Assembly (NCBI RefSeq): GCF_900113735.1
Contig: NZ_FOQM01000023.1
Location: forward strand, 1-64,000
DNA from: Bradyrhizobium sp. Gha
GTDB lineage: Bacteria; Pseudomonadota; Alphaproteobacteria; Rhizobiales; Xanthobacteraceae
Direction: 5' to 3'
Length of the DNA: 64,000 nucleotides
Position 1 is the stretch's first letter; each line of letters begins with the position of its first letter. Both the position numbers and the translations under genes were made by a program. Under the pieces are notes generated by a model that searched no databases, was not told where the DNA came from, and saw nothing but the letters and a program-made list of their open reading frames with translations. Of the stretch, positions 1 to 9,475 are shown piece after piece.

Positions 1-117
1 CTGCACAATCGATGGCGCGTCCGTCAACGTGGTTCCCTCCCGGATAAGCTTTCCGGTCTCGTCCACCGCACATACCGCAACAGAATTCAGCGAAACATCG
101 AGGCCGACGTAGATCAT
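1..117 (-). mobile_element. IS110-family transposase, N-terminal part, cut by window edge
   Basis: Reading inward from the left edge on the minus strand, 39 codons are open. They begin MIYVGLDVSLNSVAVCAVD, which carries the GLDVS motif holding the first acidic residue of the DEDD catalytic centre of IS110 transposases. An AAGGAG-like ribosome site lies just upstream of the ATG at 117. The rest of the element is outside the window. It is a different element from the IS110 gene at 6108, which reads VAVELSRSNW at the same place. Confidence 0.75.
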
Positions 118-280
118 GGCTTCTCTCCTTTCCGGATGGAGTTGGTCTATGATCGTCAGCCAAAACGTGCCGCGCGGCAAATCGGTCAGGCGATCGGGAC
201 CGAATACCCCATCTCTTCCGTAAAGCGGTTGCGCTTCATGCTCTGGTCCTCATATGGGCCAGAGCGAACTTCAATCTGGA

Positions 281-2173
281 TTAAGTCCAGGGGGCAAGGT
301 CATCGCCCTTGGCCTCCCGTACGGCCTCCAGAATTCGCGGCTTGGTGACCCGGCCGAGATAGTTGTCGACGGATGGCTTCCACCCTGCTTGAACCATGTC
401 GAGCCCGACCGCCCGCGCCAGCACATCAGCCTGGTCGAGGCGCGTGCGGACGCCGTGGGCTGACACGCGACGCCCTGATTGTAACGATTGGCCGGCTCAT
501 AGACGGCATTGACCGCAAATGACGCACAGTGGGCGAACAGCGATGCCTGCGCACCACCATGGAGAGCCGTCAGCGCATCCCAAAGATCGTTCTCGGTCTT
601 CGGCAACCGTGCTTTCCAGGCCTCATGTCGCGCCTCGACGGCCTTGGCAGAGATGCTGTCCCTCAGCCCCGGAGCTTGGGCGGGAAAGTTCGGCGTGCGA
701 AGGCCGATCTCAAGACAGCTCCCAGACGACGCGAACCGGTAAAAGGCCGTCAGCACGAAGTTATGCAGCACTGCCTGGAACGCGACCGCTGGATTTTCTG
801 CCAATGCATCCCGCAATGCCAGCGTACGATGCGCCGTCAGCTCGCTGATCAGCCGATCCGGCAGAGGCTTGGCCGCGTCGTCGTCATCTTCTTCACCCGC
901 GACCGCGATAACCGTGCGCTGGACGGAAGGGCCCTCTTCTTGACCTTCGGTCGACGACACATCGGCGCCCTGCCCGACATCAGGATCAGTTGCCGGCACC
1001 TCGTCCTCTGGACGGACATAGCCCCGGTCCACGGAGAGGCGTCCCTCGGAATCGATGCTGATGAAGACACCAGCTCGGGAAATCTCGGTCGGTTCGTAAA
1101 GCATCGGCCGGCTTTCGAATGCCGCCAGTGCAACTTCGATTTCGCCGAGACGCTGATCGACATCTTCGGGCAGCTCGTCGGCATCCTGATAATCGGTTTC
1201 AAGCCTGGCCCGCTCGGCATTCAGGGCATCGATGGTGGCCTGCTCCTCAGGCGAGAGATCGACAGGCTTTCCTTCGATTTCTCGTAGGCCTTGAGTGTGA
1301 CCGTAGGAGAACTCTACGGCGACTGAGATCCACTTCCAGCCTTCGGCCGCAATCGTCTCAGCTTCTGTTTTGAGCTTTTCGGTTACGAGGCGGTCGAGCA
1401 ACACGACGTCCTGGAGCCAACCGCCGTCGTCGTGCTCGAACAGATCCCGCAGAACGCCGCCACCCGCGTGTTGATAGCCATCGAGGCCGACAAATTGGGC
1501 CCGACGATCGGACCCGCGCACGGTGTTCTCGGTGAGCATGCGGCGGATCTGGTATGGCTCGTCATAACCGCAACGGCTGACGTTCTCCCAGACTTGCTCC
1601 TGGCGAGCGTGATCGATAGTGACTGAGAACGCCATGAGCTGCTCGAGCGTCATGCCATCTTCGGCATAGACGTCATGCAATTTCGGCGAGATTGACGCTA
1701 GGCGCAGGCGCTGCTTGACGATCGCCGGGTTCACGAAATGGCGCGCCGCAATGTCTTCTGCGCTCATGCCGAGGTCGCGGAGGATCTGGAAGGCCCGAAA
1801 CTGGTCAAGCGGATGCAGGCCGACCCGCTCATCGTTCTCCGCCACGGAATCGTCCTCGGCGGTGCCCCCTTCGCGAACGACGCACGGCACCGCCTGCGCC
1901 TTCGGCATCCGCTTCTGTTTCACCAAGAGTTCGAGAGCGCGATAGCGCCTGCCGCCCGTCGGCACCTCGAACATGCCGGTCTCGTTGCCGTCTGCATCAA
2001 CGATGGCGCGGACACTCAGACTTTGCAGAAGGGTACGTTGCGCGACGCTCTCGGCTAGCTGCTCGATCGAGACACCGGCCTTGACGCGGCGAACGTTCGA
2101 CTGGCTGAGCACGAGCTTGTTGAAAGGGAGTGCGGGAAGGCGACAGCGTGATCTTTTGTACGGCTTTCGTCAT
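281..2173 (-). pseudogene. ParB/Spo0J-like DNA-binding protein, frameshifted at both ends
   Basis: Most of the reading frame is intact (271-2112) and resembles the large ParB-like proteins of alphaproteobacterial plasmids and islands: a ParB N domain with the GGRRYRALE motif, a helix-turn-helix region near NPAIVKQRLRLAS, and a long acidic C-terminal half. The natural start appears to be the ATG at 2173 (MTKAVQKITLSPSR), in another frame. One extra T in the run near 2126 breaks it before LSQSNVRRVKAG. A second shift near 470-480 throws the C-terminus out of frame; the family-like tail (VRTRLDQADVLARAVGLDM) continues in the 281-466 frame and then stops early, short of the usual tail. Such proteins usually sit near ArdC and conjugation genes, as here. 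Two independent breaks argue for a dead gene. Confidence 0.75.
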
Positions 2174-2269
2174 TTTAGCTCTCCACGACGGGCGGCCGTG
2201 AGACTCTCTCTCGGCTTCCAACCCGTCGCGAATAGCCTCCCCTCCTCTCACTCTCGCACGGGCCAACCG

Positions 2270-3232
2270 TCACGCCGCCACGTGATCGGCGACAACCGAA
2301 TCCAGCGACGTGGGCTCAATGGACTCGGGAATGAAGCCGAGCAAATAGTCCGCCGCCTTGCTGGCCTGCGAGGCGGCACGCACGATGGCCCGATTGTCTT
2401 CGCGCAGGACTTCAAGCCAGGAGCCGATATAGTCGGCATGGCGCACGGTCGGGACGATCCCGAGCGACGCGCAGCTGAACGCGGAGCTCAACTCGGCGAC
2501 CAGTTCTTCGAAGGCATATTTCTTCGTTCCGTAGGATCCGCTCTGGTCGCGATTGAGACGCGAGGGATGCCCGGTCGCATGACCGAGTTCATGCAAGGCC
2601 GTACGGTGCCAGTTGATGGGTTCGAAATAGGCCTGTGGCGGCGGGACCTGAACGAAGTCTTCGGCTGTTGCATAGAACGCGCGATCTCCACCGATCCGAA
2701 ACGGAATTCCGCTCGTCTTGATCAGAGTGTCGACCGTGGGTTCGATGAGCCCAGCCGGAGGTGGCGGCGCAGCGGTGGCAATGTCGTCAGGCAGTTCCGC
2801 GCACTGATCGATGTTGAAAACGGTGAATCGTTTGAGGAATGGAATTGCCTGAGCCTCTTCGCCGGTCTCGGCGGCGCGTCGTTTTTCGTCATTCGGCACG
2901 AAACGATCAGCGTAGACGACAGTGGTGCCGCGCTCTCCCATGCGAACGTGGCCGCCAACCGAGAGCGCCTGGCGAAAGGTCAGCCAACTTTGCCCGGTGA
3001 ATCCCCGCTCGATTACGGCCCCCCAGAGAATGAGGATGTTTACGCCGCTGTATTGCCGGGTGGTCGACGCATTTTTCGGCATGGCCAGCGGCGCTTTCGC
3101 CGCGGCCGTACGCCAGGGCTGAACCCAGGGGACGCGTCCAGCCTCAAGCTCGGCAATGATCTTGTCGGTGATTTCGTTATAGAGGTTCGCGCGGTCCTGG
3201 CCGGCGCGCGCGCAAGCATTAGGGTTTGACAT
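2270..3232 (-). CDS. ardC: ArdC-like antirestriction protein / zincin metallopeptidase
   Basis: This is a 320-residue protein with an N-terminal ssDNA-binding ArdC domain (about 15-140; motifs EAGRVPWVQPW, GVNILILW) and a C-terminal zincin-like metallopeptidase domain. The zinc site HELGH is at about 214-218, followed by a glutamate-rich helix near 242-247 (FEELVAELSSAF). The family protects incoming plasmid DNA from host restriction during conjugation. I chose the ATG at 3232 because a GGAG lies 7 nt upstream; an in-frame ATG at 3259 lacks such a site. The gene appears intact although both neighbours are broken. It is likely part of the same mobile module as the ParB-like pseudogene and the conjugation remnant further right. 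Confidence 0.85.
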   Translation of the reverse strand: MSNPNACARAGQDRANLYNEITDKIIAELEAGRVPWVQPWRTAAAKAPLAMPKNASTTRQYSGVNILILWGAVIERGFTGQSWLTFRQALSVGGHVRMGERGTTVVYADRFVPNDEKRRAAETGEEAQAIPFLKRFTVFNIDQCAELPDDIATAAPPPPAGLIEPTVDTLIKTSGIPFRIGGDRAFYATAEDFVQVPPPQAYFEPINWHRTALHELGHATGHPSRLNRDQSGSYGTKKYAFEELVAELSSAFSCASLGIVPTVRHADYIGSWLEVLREDNRAIVRAASQASKAADYLLGFIPESIEPTSLDSVVADHVAA

Positions 3233-3259
3233 CGCGGGTCTCCGCGACGGGCGCCGCAA

Positions 3260-3608
3260 GCCTCTCTCGCAACTTGTAACCCGTCACGGAAAAACCCAGC
3301 CTGCACTCTTACTCTCAGCCTCTAGCGCCATCTATCTGGGCCGCCGGCCCGGTCAGGCGTGCGCCAGGGGCGCATCGCCTCAACGGAAAATGGCACCCGG
3401 AGGGCGTGAGCATAGCGACCCGAAGGGGCACGCGGGTCCCAGTGTAGCGACAAGACCGGTTCAATAGCGGCACCCGGGAACGGGGCAGTGATAGCGATCG
3501 CCGCAGGCGAGCCTCTTTCCCGAGTGCCCCCGGCGAGGAGCACCAAAGGCCTAGCGCGAGGGATCGAAGCCGCGAGCCGCGCGCCGTAGAGGCGTGGAGA
3601 AGAAGGGA
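3260..3608. repeat. Non-coding module, copy A, interrupted by group II intron
   Basis: No credible gene is seen here. The stretch shares blocks with 7840-8050: a GCATAGCG-type block, AAGACCGGTT followed by GCACCCG, GGGGCAGTGATAGCGA, and CGAGTGCC with CCGGCGAG. Its last part (GCGAGGGATCG then AGCCGC) also matches 8448-8470. In that third copy the text continues with GCGGCTCGGTTCA, which here appears only at 5967, after the intron. The module therefore seems to have been one unit that the intron split. Function is unknown. Confidence 0.5.
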
Positions 3609-4224
3609 GTGTTCGAAAGAACGGAGCCTGCTGGTTATGGCTCTTACTTGCCCGGCTTACCGGTGTCGGAAACGACTGAAACTCCGAAAGGGGAACGGGA
3701 CCAGAGCATGCCGGGGAAACGTCTCGAAGTCGGGCCCCGCAGCCTGGTGGAGAGCACAGAGTAAGGTATGCCTGGTGACGGTTGCCAAAGGGCTGGCCGT
3801 AGCGAACGCGGCTTACACGCTATGCCACGCGGGGCGGATCGCACCTCCCAGTGCGAACTGCCACCAGTCCGCGTGGGACGACCACCGTCAGTGGATCAAG
3901 GAGACGAACGGGACACCTAAACATGCCGCAACTCCCCACGCACGTAACTACGGGATCGCCTACAGCAGGTTCTTTCGAGAACCTGTATGGTGACGGAGCC
4001 GTCATAGTACCCAAATGCCCGGCGTAATGGCCGGGGACAGCCGCCGCGAGGTGGACGATCATGCGTATAAGGCGGGCGACCGGACCGAAAGCGCCTCCGA
4101 CCCGGGGGAAGGACGATGCCGCCAAAAACGGCATTTGCATGATGCGTAGAAGAGATTTTTCGACGGAGAGGTTCTGCTGATACAGGCCGCTACCATCCAG
4201 CGAAGAATTGAATCACTGTCGACT

Positions 4225-5924
4225 TTGTCGCGGTCGGGTAAGCGCGTAAATGGCCTTCATCGCCTGATGAGATCTCCGCATCTCTTCGAGCGGGCCTACG
4301 AAAAGGTCTCCAATAAGGGAGCCCTGACGCCCGGTGTAGATGGCAAGACTTTCGACGGCATGTCGCTGGAGAAGCTTGACGATATTGCCAGGCGGGTAGC
4401 ACAGGGTACTTATCGCTTCCGGCCAGTCCGGCGGGTTTATATCCCGAAGGACAACGGCAAAACAGACCGCTGGGTATCCCACGGTGGAAGACCGGCTCGT
4501 CCAGGAGGCGGTCAGGATCTTGCTCGAAGCGATCTACGAACCTGTGTTCCTCGATGAGTCGCATGGGTTCCGCCCGGGCCGATCCTGCCATACCGCTCTC
4601 AAGACCATCAAGAAGACCTGGCAGGCTGCAAGTGGCTGGTCGAGTTGGCGTGCGTGGGTTCTTCGACAACATCGACCATGACATCCGGCTTGGGCTTCTA
4701 AAGAAGCGGATCGATGACGATAGGTTCATCGGCCTGATCGATGAATGCTCAAAGCAGGCTACATGGAACATTGGATCTACGGACGCACGTACAGTGGTAC
4801 GCCATAGGGCGGCGTTGTGTCGCCCCTGCTCGCCAACATCTATCTGCATGAGCTCGATCAGCACATGCAGATAATGAAAGCGGACTTCGACAAAGGCCGC
4901 GTGCGGCGCCCATTCCCGCGCTATGCCGCGCTGGAACGGAGCGTGCTCCGTCTCCGCCGAAAAATTGAACGGCTCCGTGCCGACGTCGCGGATCAGGCCG
5001 AGATCGATGCTGCACTTGCAGAGATCAAAGCCGTCAACAAGGAGAGGCGGAAAGTGCCGTCCGTCGATCCGATGGACCCCAACTTCAAACGGCTCCGCTA
5101 CTGCTGCTACGCCGACGACTTCCTCATCGGCGTGATCGGAAGCAAGCGGGAAGCGTGTGAGATCGCATCTCGACATACACATCCACGGGGCAGGACGGAA
5201 AACCAGCCGCACGGGACCGGATGGACGGACATGGCGCGTGGTACGCCGCCCGACCACCGACAATGTCAGCTTGCGAGTGCCGCGGAACGAAGTCACCAAG
5301 TTCTGTAAGCGACACGGCTATGGCGACCTCGCCAGGAAGACTGGCCGTCATCGCGCACAGTTCCTTGTTACCAGCGACGTCGCAACCGTCCTCGCCTATA
5401 ACTCAGAGTTCCGTGGATTCGCGAACTACAATTCGTTGGCCGACGACAACAAGAGCGCCTTGGGACTGCTGGAGCTTGTCGTGTTCCGCAGTCCCGTGAA
5501 GACGCTGGCGATGCGACATCGGACGACGACAGCGAGAACCATGAGGCGTCTGTGGAATGGGACGGACTACGAGGTTAGCTCTGTAGTTCGTGGCAAGCTT
5601 CGCAGCATCAAACTGTGGAGACTGAAGCATCTCACTCAAACCTTCTGGCCGAGTCCTGTTGTGGACAACGTCACGGCAGGTGCGTGGTGGGTCAAAAACC
5701 CAAATGATCTGATCGATCGACTTAGCGCTCGCAGGTGCGAAGCGTGCGGCGGCACGAGCGGACCATTTGAGATGCATCACCTCCGCCGCGTAGGAGATCT
5801 GCAAAGCGTGCTGGCGGTTTGGAAACAGTCCGGTTGGCGGCGCAAGACCATTGTCCTGTGCCCGTCGTGCCGAACAACCGTTTCTGGTCGAAAGCATGCG
5901 CGTACGGAAAGCCGTGTGCGTTGA
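4225..5924 (+). pseudogene. ltrA: Group II intron reverse transcriptase/maturase, multiply broken
   Basis: Pieces in different frames together give an RT/maturase: palm and finger blocks (LMRSPHLFERAYEKVSNKG; EAIYEPVFLDESHGFRPGRS; VRGFFDNIDHDI; VVSPLLANIYLHELD), the catalytic YADD at about 5109 (YCCYADDFLIG), a maturase X region (NEVTKFCKRHGYGDLARKTG) and a C-terminal HNH domain (CEACGG, MHHLRR, LCPSC). Breaks include an indel pair near 4465-4480, a one-base loss near 4649 and another near 4755, an in-frame TAG at about 4805 where CAG is expected (PQGG motif), and a loss of roughly 30 residues with a shift near 5160. The stop codon lies inside domain V of the intron RNA. N-terminal limits are uncertain. 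Confidence 0.85.
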
Positions 5925-5942
5925 AAGGTGCCCGCACGGTTT
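5910..5942 (+). ncRNA. Group II intron domain V hairpin
   Basis: The sequence AGCCGTGTGCG, TTGAAAGG, then CCGCACGGTTT folds into the compact hairpin expected of domain V, the catalytic core of group II introns. It begins AGC and ends GTTT as usual. A G-rich domain VI-like stretch follows. This is the best-preserved RNA piece of the element. Confidence 0.65.
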
Positions 5943-5992
5943 GGAGGGGGGCGTAGGGATATCCTCGCGGCTCGGTTCACGAGAGATTCTAT

Positions 5993-7724
5993 GAGTATTG
6001 TGCACCCTCACAGAAAGGAGCAATCGTCAGTGCACGCCGCTCAAGCAAGCGGTTGCAACTCACTACCAACCCAAACGATGAGTACGCATATCAAGGGAGG
6101 GATACACATGGCCCAGCTTGTGCCTCTGCCAGCCGATAGTCTTCCAACCAATTGTGCGAATGTTTATGTCGCCGTCGAGCTTAGCCGCTCAAATTGGATT
6201 GTCGCCGTTCATGCGCCGGCGCTTGGTGACAAGGTAAGCAGTCATCAGCTCGCCGGTGGCGACGTCGCGCATCTTCTATCAGTTATCGATCGAGTATGCC
6301 GGCAAGTTGCGCATACCGGGCACGCAGAGCCGATCGCTTATTGCTGCTATGAGGCTGGCTATGACGGATTTTGGTTGCACCGCTTGCTCCTCGCTCATGG
6401 CATTCGGAATTTCGTTCTCGATGCTGCAAGTCTTCTCGTTGATCGACGTGCAAAACGCGCCAAGACCGATCATCTCGATGCCCGTAGTTTGCTGCGGGCG
6501 TTGATCGGACTATCGCAAGGCGATACGTATGGCTGTCGAGCGGTTCGAGTCCCGACGGTTGATGAGGAAGATGCCCGGCGTTTGCATCGTGAACGGCAGC
6601 GCCTGGTCCGTGAGCGAACCGGTCACATCAACCGCATAAAAGCGCTCTTGTCGGCGCAAGGCATCCGAGCGCTCCGGATCACCGATAAAACTTGGCTCAA
6701 TCGGCTTGGTCGGCTACGGACCGGGGACGGCCGTCCACTTCCAGCGCAGCTTCGCGCTGAGATCGCGCGGCAATGGCGACGGCTCATGCTGCTGGAAGAG
6801 ATGCGGCGACAGGTGGAGGCCGAGCGTGATGGGCTATTGCGCGGCAACACAGGAGCAGACCAGAGCGTTGGGAACATCCAACGCTTAGCGAAGCTTAAAG
6901 GCATTGGACCTGAGTTCGCGACGATCTTTGCCCGCGAAGTTTTCTATCGACACTTTTCGAACCGGCGGCAGGTCGGCAGTTATCTTGGCCTCGCTCCGTG
7001 TCCGTACAATAGCGGATCCTCGCGGCGCGACCAAGGAATCAGCAAGGCTGGCAATCCTCGCGCGAGAACCGCCGCGATCGAGATGGCGTGGATGTGGCTT
7101 CGCTATCAGCCCAACAGCGCGCTGTCCCAGTGGTATCGCAACCGCGTTGGGACAATGGAGGGGCGGATCAGGCGCATCCTAATTGTCGGCCTTGCCAGGA
7201 AATTGGTGATCGCGCTTTGGCGCTATGTCAGCACGGGACTCGTCCCGACCGGCGCGATTATCGAGACCTGAGAAAAGCCAAAGCAGGAATCGGGCTGGTG
7301 CCCCTAGCCCGAATGCCGGGACGGATGTGTGACTGGGCAAACCGGGTTGGCTGTAAGATGCCTCACGAGAGATGAGTCCCATCCTCCTTGGAGCCCTCCT
7401 CCGATGAATGAGGGATTGTGGTTAGGGTAAACGGCCCGACCGGATATAAGTTGATGCGGTGGTTCAGCTGCATGCGATGACGGGCTCCAGCTCCGAGCAT
7501 GAAAATGAAAATGCAAATATGATGGAGACGCTTTAGAACCGATGTGATTTTCCCCCGGGCTGTAGTTTCCGCGCCGTGCTCGCGCCGTCAAGACCGCTTC
7601 GCGCCGGCATCGCCGGTGGCCGATGGCCAGTCTTGACAGCGCTTGCGCGCGGCGCTTTGCACGCCCTCCGTTGGGATGAAAGGAGGTTTGTGATCAAACC
7701 AACGAGACTTGACAGAAACACTCT
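5993..7724 (+). mobile_element. IS110-family element (approximate ends)
   Basis: The element is delimited by comparison with the non-coding module. The left flank ends in GAGAGATTCTAT and the right flank resumes CTATAAGCCCGGTGCGG, whereas an uninterrupted copy at 8483-8504 runs GGTTCAGGAGAGCCCGGTGCG. The right end carries TGATCAAACCAACGAGACTT shortly before the junction. IS110 elements lack clear terminal inverted repeats, so the ends are approximate. An inverted pair GTCAAGA / TCTTGAC at about 7589 and 7632 lies near the right end. Confidence 0.5.
6108..7271 (+). CDS. IS110-family transposase
   Basis: This is an apparently intact 387-residue transposase. It has an N-terminal DEDD (RuvC-like) domain with VAVELSRSNW (acidic residue E24 where most relatives have D), CCYEAGYDGFW (E82), and KTDHLDA (D121, D124), followed by a helical spacer and a C-terminal Tnp20 domain (GIGPEFATIFA, YLGLAPCPYNSG, GISKAGNPRAR). 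Length is normal for the family. The ATG at 6108 follows AAGGGAGGG, so it is preferred over upstream in-frame starts. IS110 enzymes use a bridge-RNA-guided mechanism; the non-coding flank of the element (about 5993-6107 or 7272-7724) would carry that RNA. Confidence 0.88.
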   Translation: MAQLVPLPADSLPTNCANVYVAVELSRSNWIVAVHAPALGDKVSSHQLAGGDVAHLLSVIDRVCRQVAHTGHAEPIAYCCYEAGYDGFWLHRLLLAHGIRNFVLDAASLLVDRRAKRAKTDHLDARSLLRALIGLSQGDTYGCRAVRVPTVDEEDARRLHRERQRLVRERTGHINRIKALLSAQGIRALRITDKTWLNRLGRLRTGDGRPLPAQLRAEIARQWRRLMLLEEMRRQVEAERDGLLRGNTGADQSVGNIQRLAKLKGIGPEFATIFAREVFYRHFSNRRQVGSYLGLAPCPYNSGSSRRDQGISKAGNPRARTAAIEMAWMWLRYQPNSALSQWYRNRVGTMEGRIRRILIVGLARKLVIALWRYVSTGLVPTGAIIET

Positions 7725-8060
7725 ATAAGCCCGGTGCGGCTCTTGCCGCACGCGCCAAACCCTGAACGAACGGGATGCAGGCAAATGATACGAGAACCGC
7801 CCGGCATTTTCACAGGAGTCTCGCAATTGTGGAAGAGAGGCCTGTGGGCGGAGCGAAAGGGAAGACCGCTAGCGGGGCACAGCGAAAGAGGCACCAGCAG
7901 GAGAGTCAGCATAGCGCCGACGCGTAGCGGCGGGACTCGGACCGAGACCGGTTAAGAAGGCACCCGACCCGAAGGGCAGTGATAGCGAGGCCGGCATGCA
8001 ATGACGGCGGGCCCGAGGGCGAGTGCCTCCGGCGAGCGACACAAGGCGGATTCATGTCTG
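7725..8060. repeat. Non-coding module, copy B, with GTGCGGC hairpin
   Basis: No gene is supported. The segment opens with GCCCGGTGCGGC, TCTT, GCCGCACGCG, a hairpin repeated at 8500-8524 with a different loop. It then repeats the blocks of copy A: AGCATAGCG at about 7909, GACCGGTTAAG, GGCACCCG, GGGCAGTGATAGCGA at about 7973, and CGAGTGCCTCCGGCGAG. The repetition suggests a family of conserved non-coding elements in this mobile region. Confidence 0.45.
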
Positions 8061-8160
8061 CTTGGTATCAATTTTGCTTTTGTGATATCGTCTCACCCGT
8101 GCGCATGTCTATGCACGGCGTGGGCATGTTCACTGAGAGCCAATTCTTACAGAGGACGAC

Positions 8161-8247
8161 ATGGCCAAGAAAGCGAAGAAGGCAAAGAAGACGGCGAAGG
8201 CAGCCACAAAGAAGGTGGGAAAGAAGACTTCAAAGAAAAAGAAGTAG
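8161..8247 (+). CDS. Lysine/alanine-rich basic micropeptide
   Basis: A 28-residue open frame starts at the ATG at 8161, preceded by AGAGGA with a proper gap. The product begins MAKKAKKAKKTAKAATKKVG and is over half lysine, with alanine and threonine, like the tail of histone H1-type proteins. It has no acidic residues, so DNA or RNA binding is plausible but inferred. It lies between the non-coding module and a strong terminator at 8368, which fits a short monocistronic transcript. The gene is too short for most gene callers. Confidence 0.55.
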   Translation: MAKKAKKAKKTAKAATKKVGKKTSKKKK

Positions 8248-8367
8248 TCGTATCGGCTACTGATCTATTGCCGCTTCCGGGTCGCAACCCGGATGAAAAG
8301 CGAGACCTCCCAAAGGATATAACGCGTCCTTTGCAGCCGTTCGGTATCGCGGCACGCTGAGATAAGG

Positions 8368-8413
8368 CCGGACCTTTGTGCAGGTGGCTGCTGCATAAAG
8401 GTCCGGTTTTTCG
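8368..8413 (+). terminator. Rho-independent terminator
   Basis: A 16-bp stem (CCGGACCTTTGTGCAG pairing with CTGCATAAAGGTCCGG) is followed by TTTTT. It terminates the transcript of the basic micropeptide. Confidence 0.85.
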
Positions 8414-8439
8414 TTTCTGTCCCGCTAGGGCGTGATCTG

Positions 8440-8545
8440 CTCGTGCGCGAGGGATCGCAGCCGCAGGGCCGGGACGCTCCGCGGCTCGGTTCAGGAGAGC
8501 CCGGTGCGTCGACAGCCGCACGCGCAAACGGACAAGGAGCACCAC
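8440..8545. repeat. Non-coding module, copy C (uninterrupted)
   Basis: The text GCGAGGGATCGCAGCCGC, then GCGGCTCGGTTCAGGAGAG and GCCCGGTGCG, TCGACA, GCCGCACGCG links blocks that are separated elsewhere by the group II intron and the IS110 element. It serves as the reference for the undisturbed order. No gene is seen between the terminator at 8413 and 8739 otherwise. Confidence 0.45.
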
Positions 8546-8738
8546 CTGAGCTCGGACGTCTGAAGTATCGGAAAAGCAGTTCTTCGTTCATTCTTGCCCG
8601 CCTTGGCACCTGGCCGGGCGGAAACTTCGGCCTTCGAAAAACACACGAGATCCCACAATCCGGAATCCCAGTCGTGTGTTAGCGATGGGGAACATCTGCG
8701 GGACTAAGCGATTCGTCTCAGCGTGGGAGAACCTTTCA

Positions 8739-9017
8739 ATGCTGATGACCAGGCAGAGACGGCCAGTGATTCGCACCCTGCGGGGTTGGGCGATGAACGT
8801 GCTGAACGAAGCCGGCGCCATCCGCGAGTGCGAGGAGCACGGTTGGATGCAGGACCGCGCCGATCCGCATGCCCGAGAGCGGGCCTTCGATATCGCCCGT
8901 CGAGACCTGCCGGAAGGCGTATCCCGTCAAGCAGCGGAGGCCGCGCTTCGCGCCGTGCTGGACTCGATTGGTGATACCTGCCCACAATGCCCCTCTGTCG
9001 AGCAGGACCGGCGCTAA
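8739..9017 (+). CDS. Conserved bradyrhizobial hypothetical protein
   Basis: A 92-residue protein; the conserved part begins MNVLNEAGAIRECEEHGWMQ (internal ATG at 8793) and ends in SIGDTCPQCPS with a CPQC pair. I recognise the family as a small hypothetical protein common in Bradyrhizobium, without known function. The ATG at 8739 has GGAG eight bases upstream; the internal ATG at 8793 has no clear site, so the longer form is preferred. It lies next to the NHEJ ligase region. Confidence 0.65.
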   Translation: MLMTRQRRPVIRTLRGWAMNVLNEAGAIRECEEHGWMQDRADPHARERAFDIARRDLPEGVSRQAAEAALRAVLDSIGDTCPQCPSVEQDRR

Positions 9018-9042
9018 CCCCCGACGTCGACACGTCTCCGAC

Positions 9043-9231
9043 TCAGCGGCCCAGCCGTTTCTCCACACGCTTGCGCGAATTGGCGACCTTTTTGACTGCC
9101 TTTTTCACCGCCGATGCCGACTTTCGCGTCTTCTTCGCCTCGTACTGCACTTCGTCGTGCTGCCCGCCAGCCACCCGCGCCCGGTCCTGTTTTCGTCCGC
9201 GCGCCGTCTTGCTCTTCTTCGCTACCGCCAT
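9043..9231 (-). CDS. DUF3606-like small basic protein
   Basis: A 62-residue basic protein with DRARVAGGQHDEVQYEAKK and AVKKAVKKVANSRKRVEK, the layout of DUF3606 proteins (a short domain found widely in rhizobia, function unknown). An in-frame ATG exists at 9252, but the ATG at 9231 has AGGAGG five bases upstream, which settles the start. It is convergent with the hypothetical gene at 8739 and points away from the ligase. Confidence 0.7.
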   Translation of the reverse strand: MAVAKKSKTARGRKQDRARVAGGQHDEVQYEAKKTRKSASAVKKAVKKVANSRKRVEKRLGR

Positions 9232-9475
9232 CGGTGCCTCCTGTTGTGACATCGAAGCAACGTTGCAAGGATTCGCAGGTTCCGGAACGATTTGAACTGT
9301 GCCAATTTGAATCGCTGTCGCGTGGAGTTCTTCAGTGGCGTTTCGCGCGTAAAAGGCCGGCGGCTATCGGCGTCAAGGCGCTTTTCCCCGGCTTCATCGG
9401 ACCGGCCCCGGCCACCTTGAGCGATAAGGTGCCGTCCATGCATTACGCAACACGCTCCGAAGGAATGGCCCTTGA

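Larger units (their letters stand above)
3609..5963 (+). mobile_element. Degenerate group II intron with intron-encoded RT
   Basis: The stretch has the layout of a mitochondrial-like bacterial group II intron: a 5' end beginning GTGTTCG, about 600 nt of structured non-coding sequence (with a GACGGAGCCGTCATAGTACC block near 3993), a reverse transcriptase/maturase gene, and a domain V hairpin at 5910-5942. The 3' end is placed near 5963 (ATATC) because the flanking module text resumes directly after it. Boundaries are inferred from that comparison and are approximate. The encoded protein is heavily mutated, so the element cannot move by itself. Confidence 0.6.

Noticed and set aside
1973..3229. 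418-residue plus-strand frame opposite ArdC and the ParB-like gene
   Set aside because: It lies fully antisense to recognisable genes, has no motif and no ribosome site; it is a shadow of GC-rich codon bias.
8001..8360. 119-residue plus-strand frame over the basic micropeptide
   Set aside because: It reads the micropeptide region in another frame, has no ribosome site and gives a random composition.
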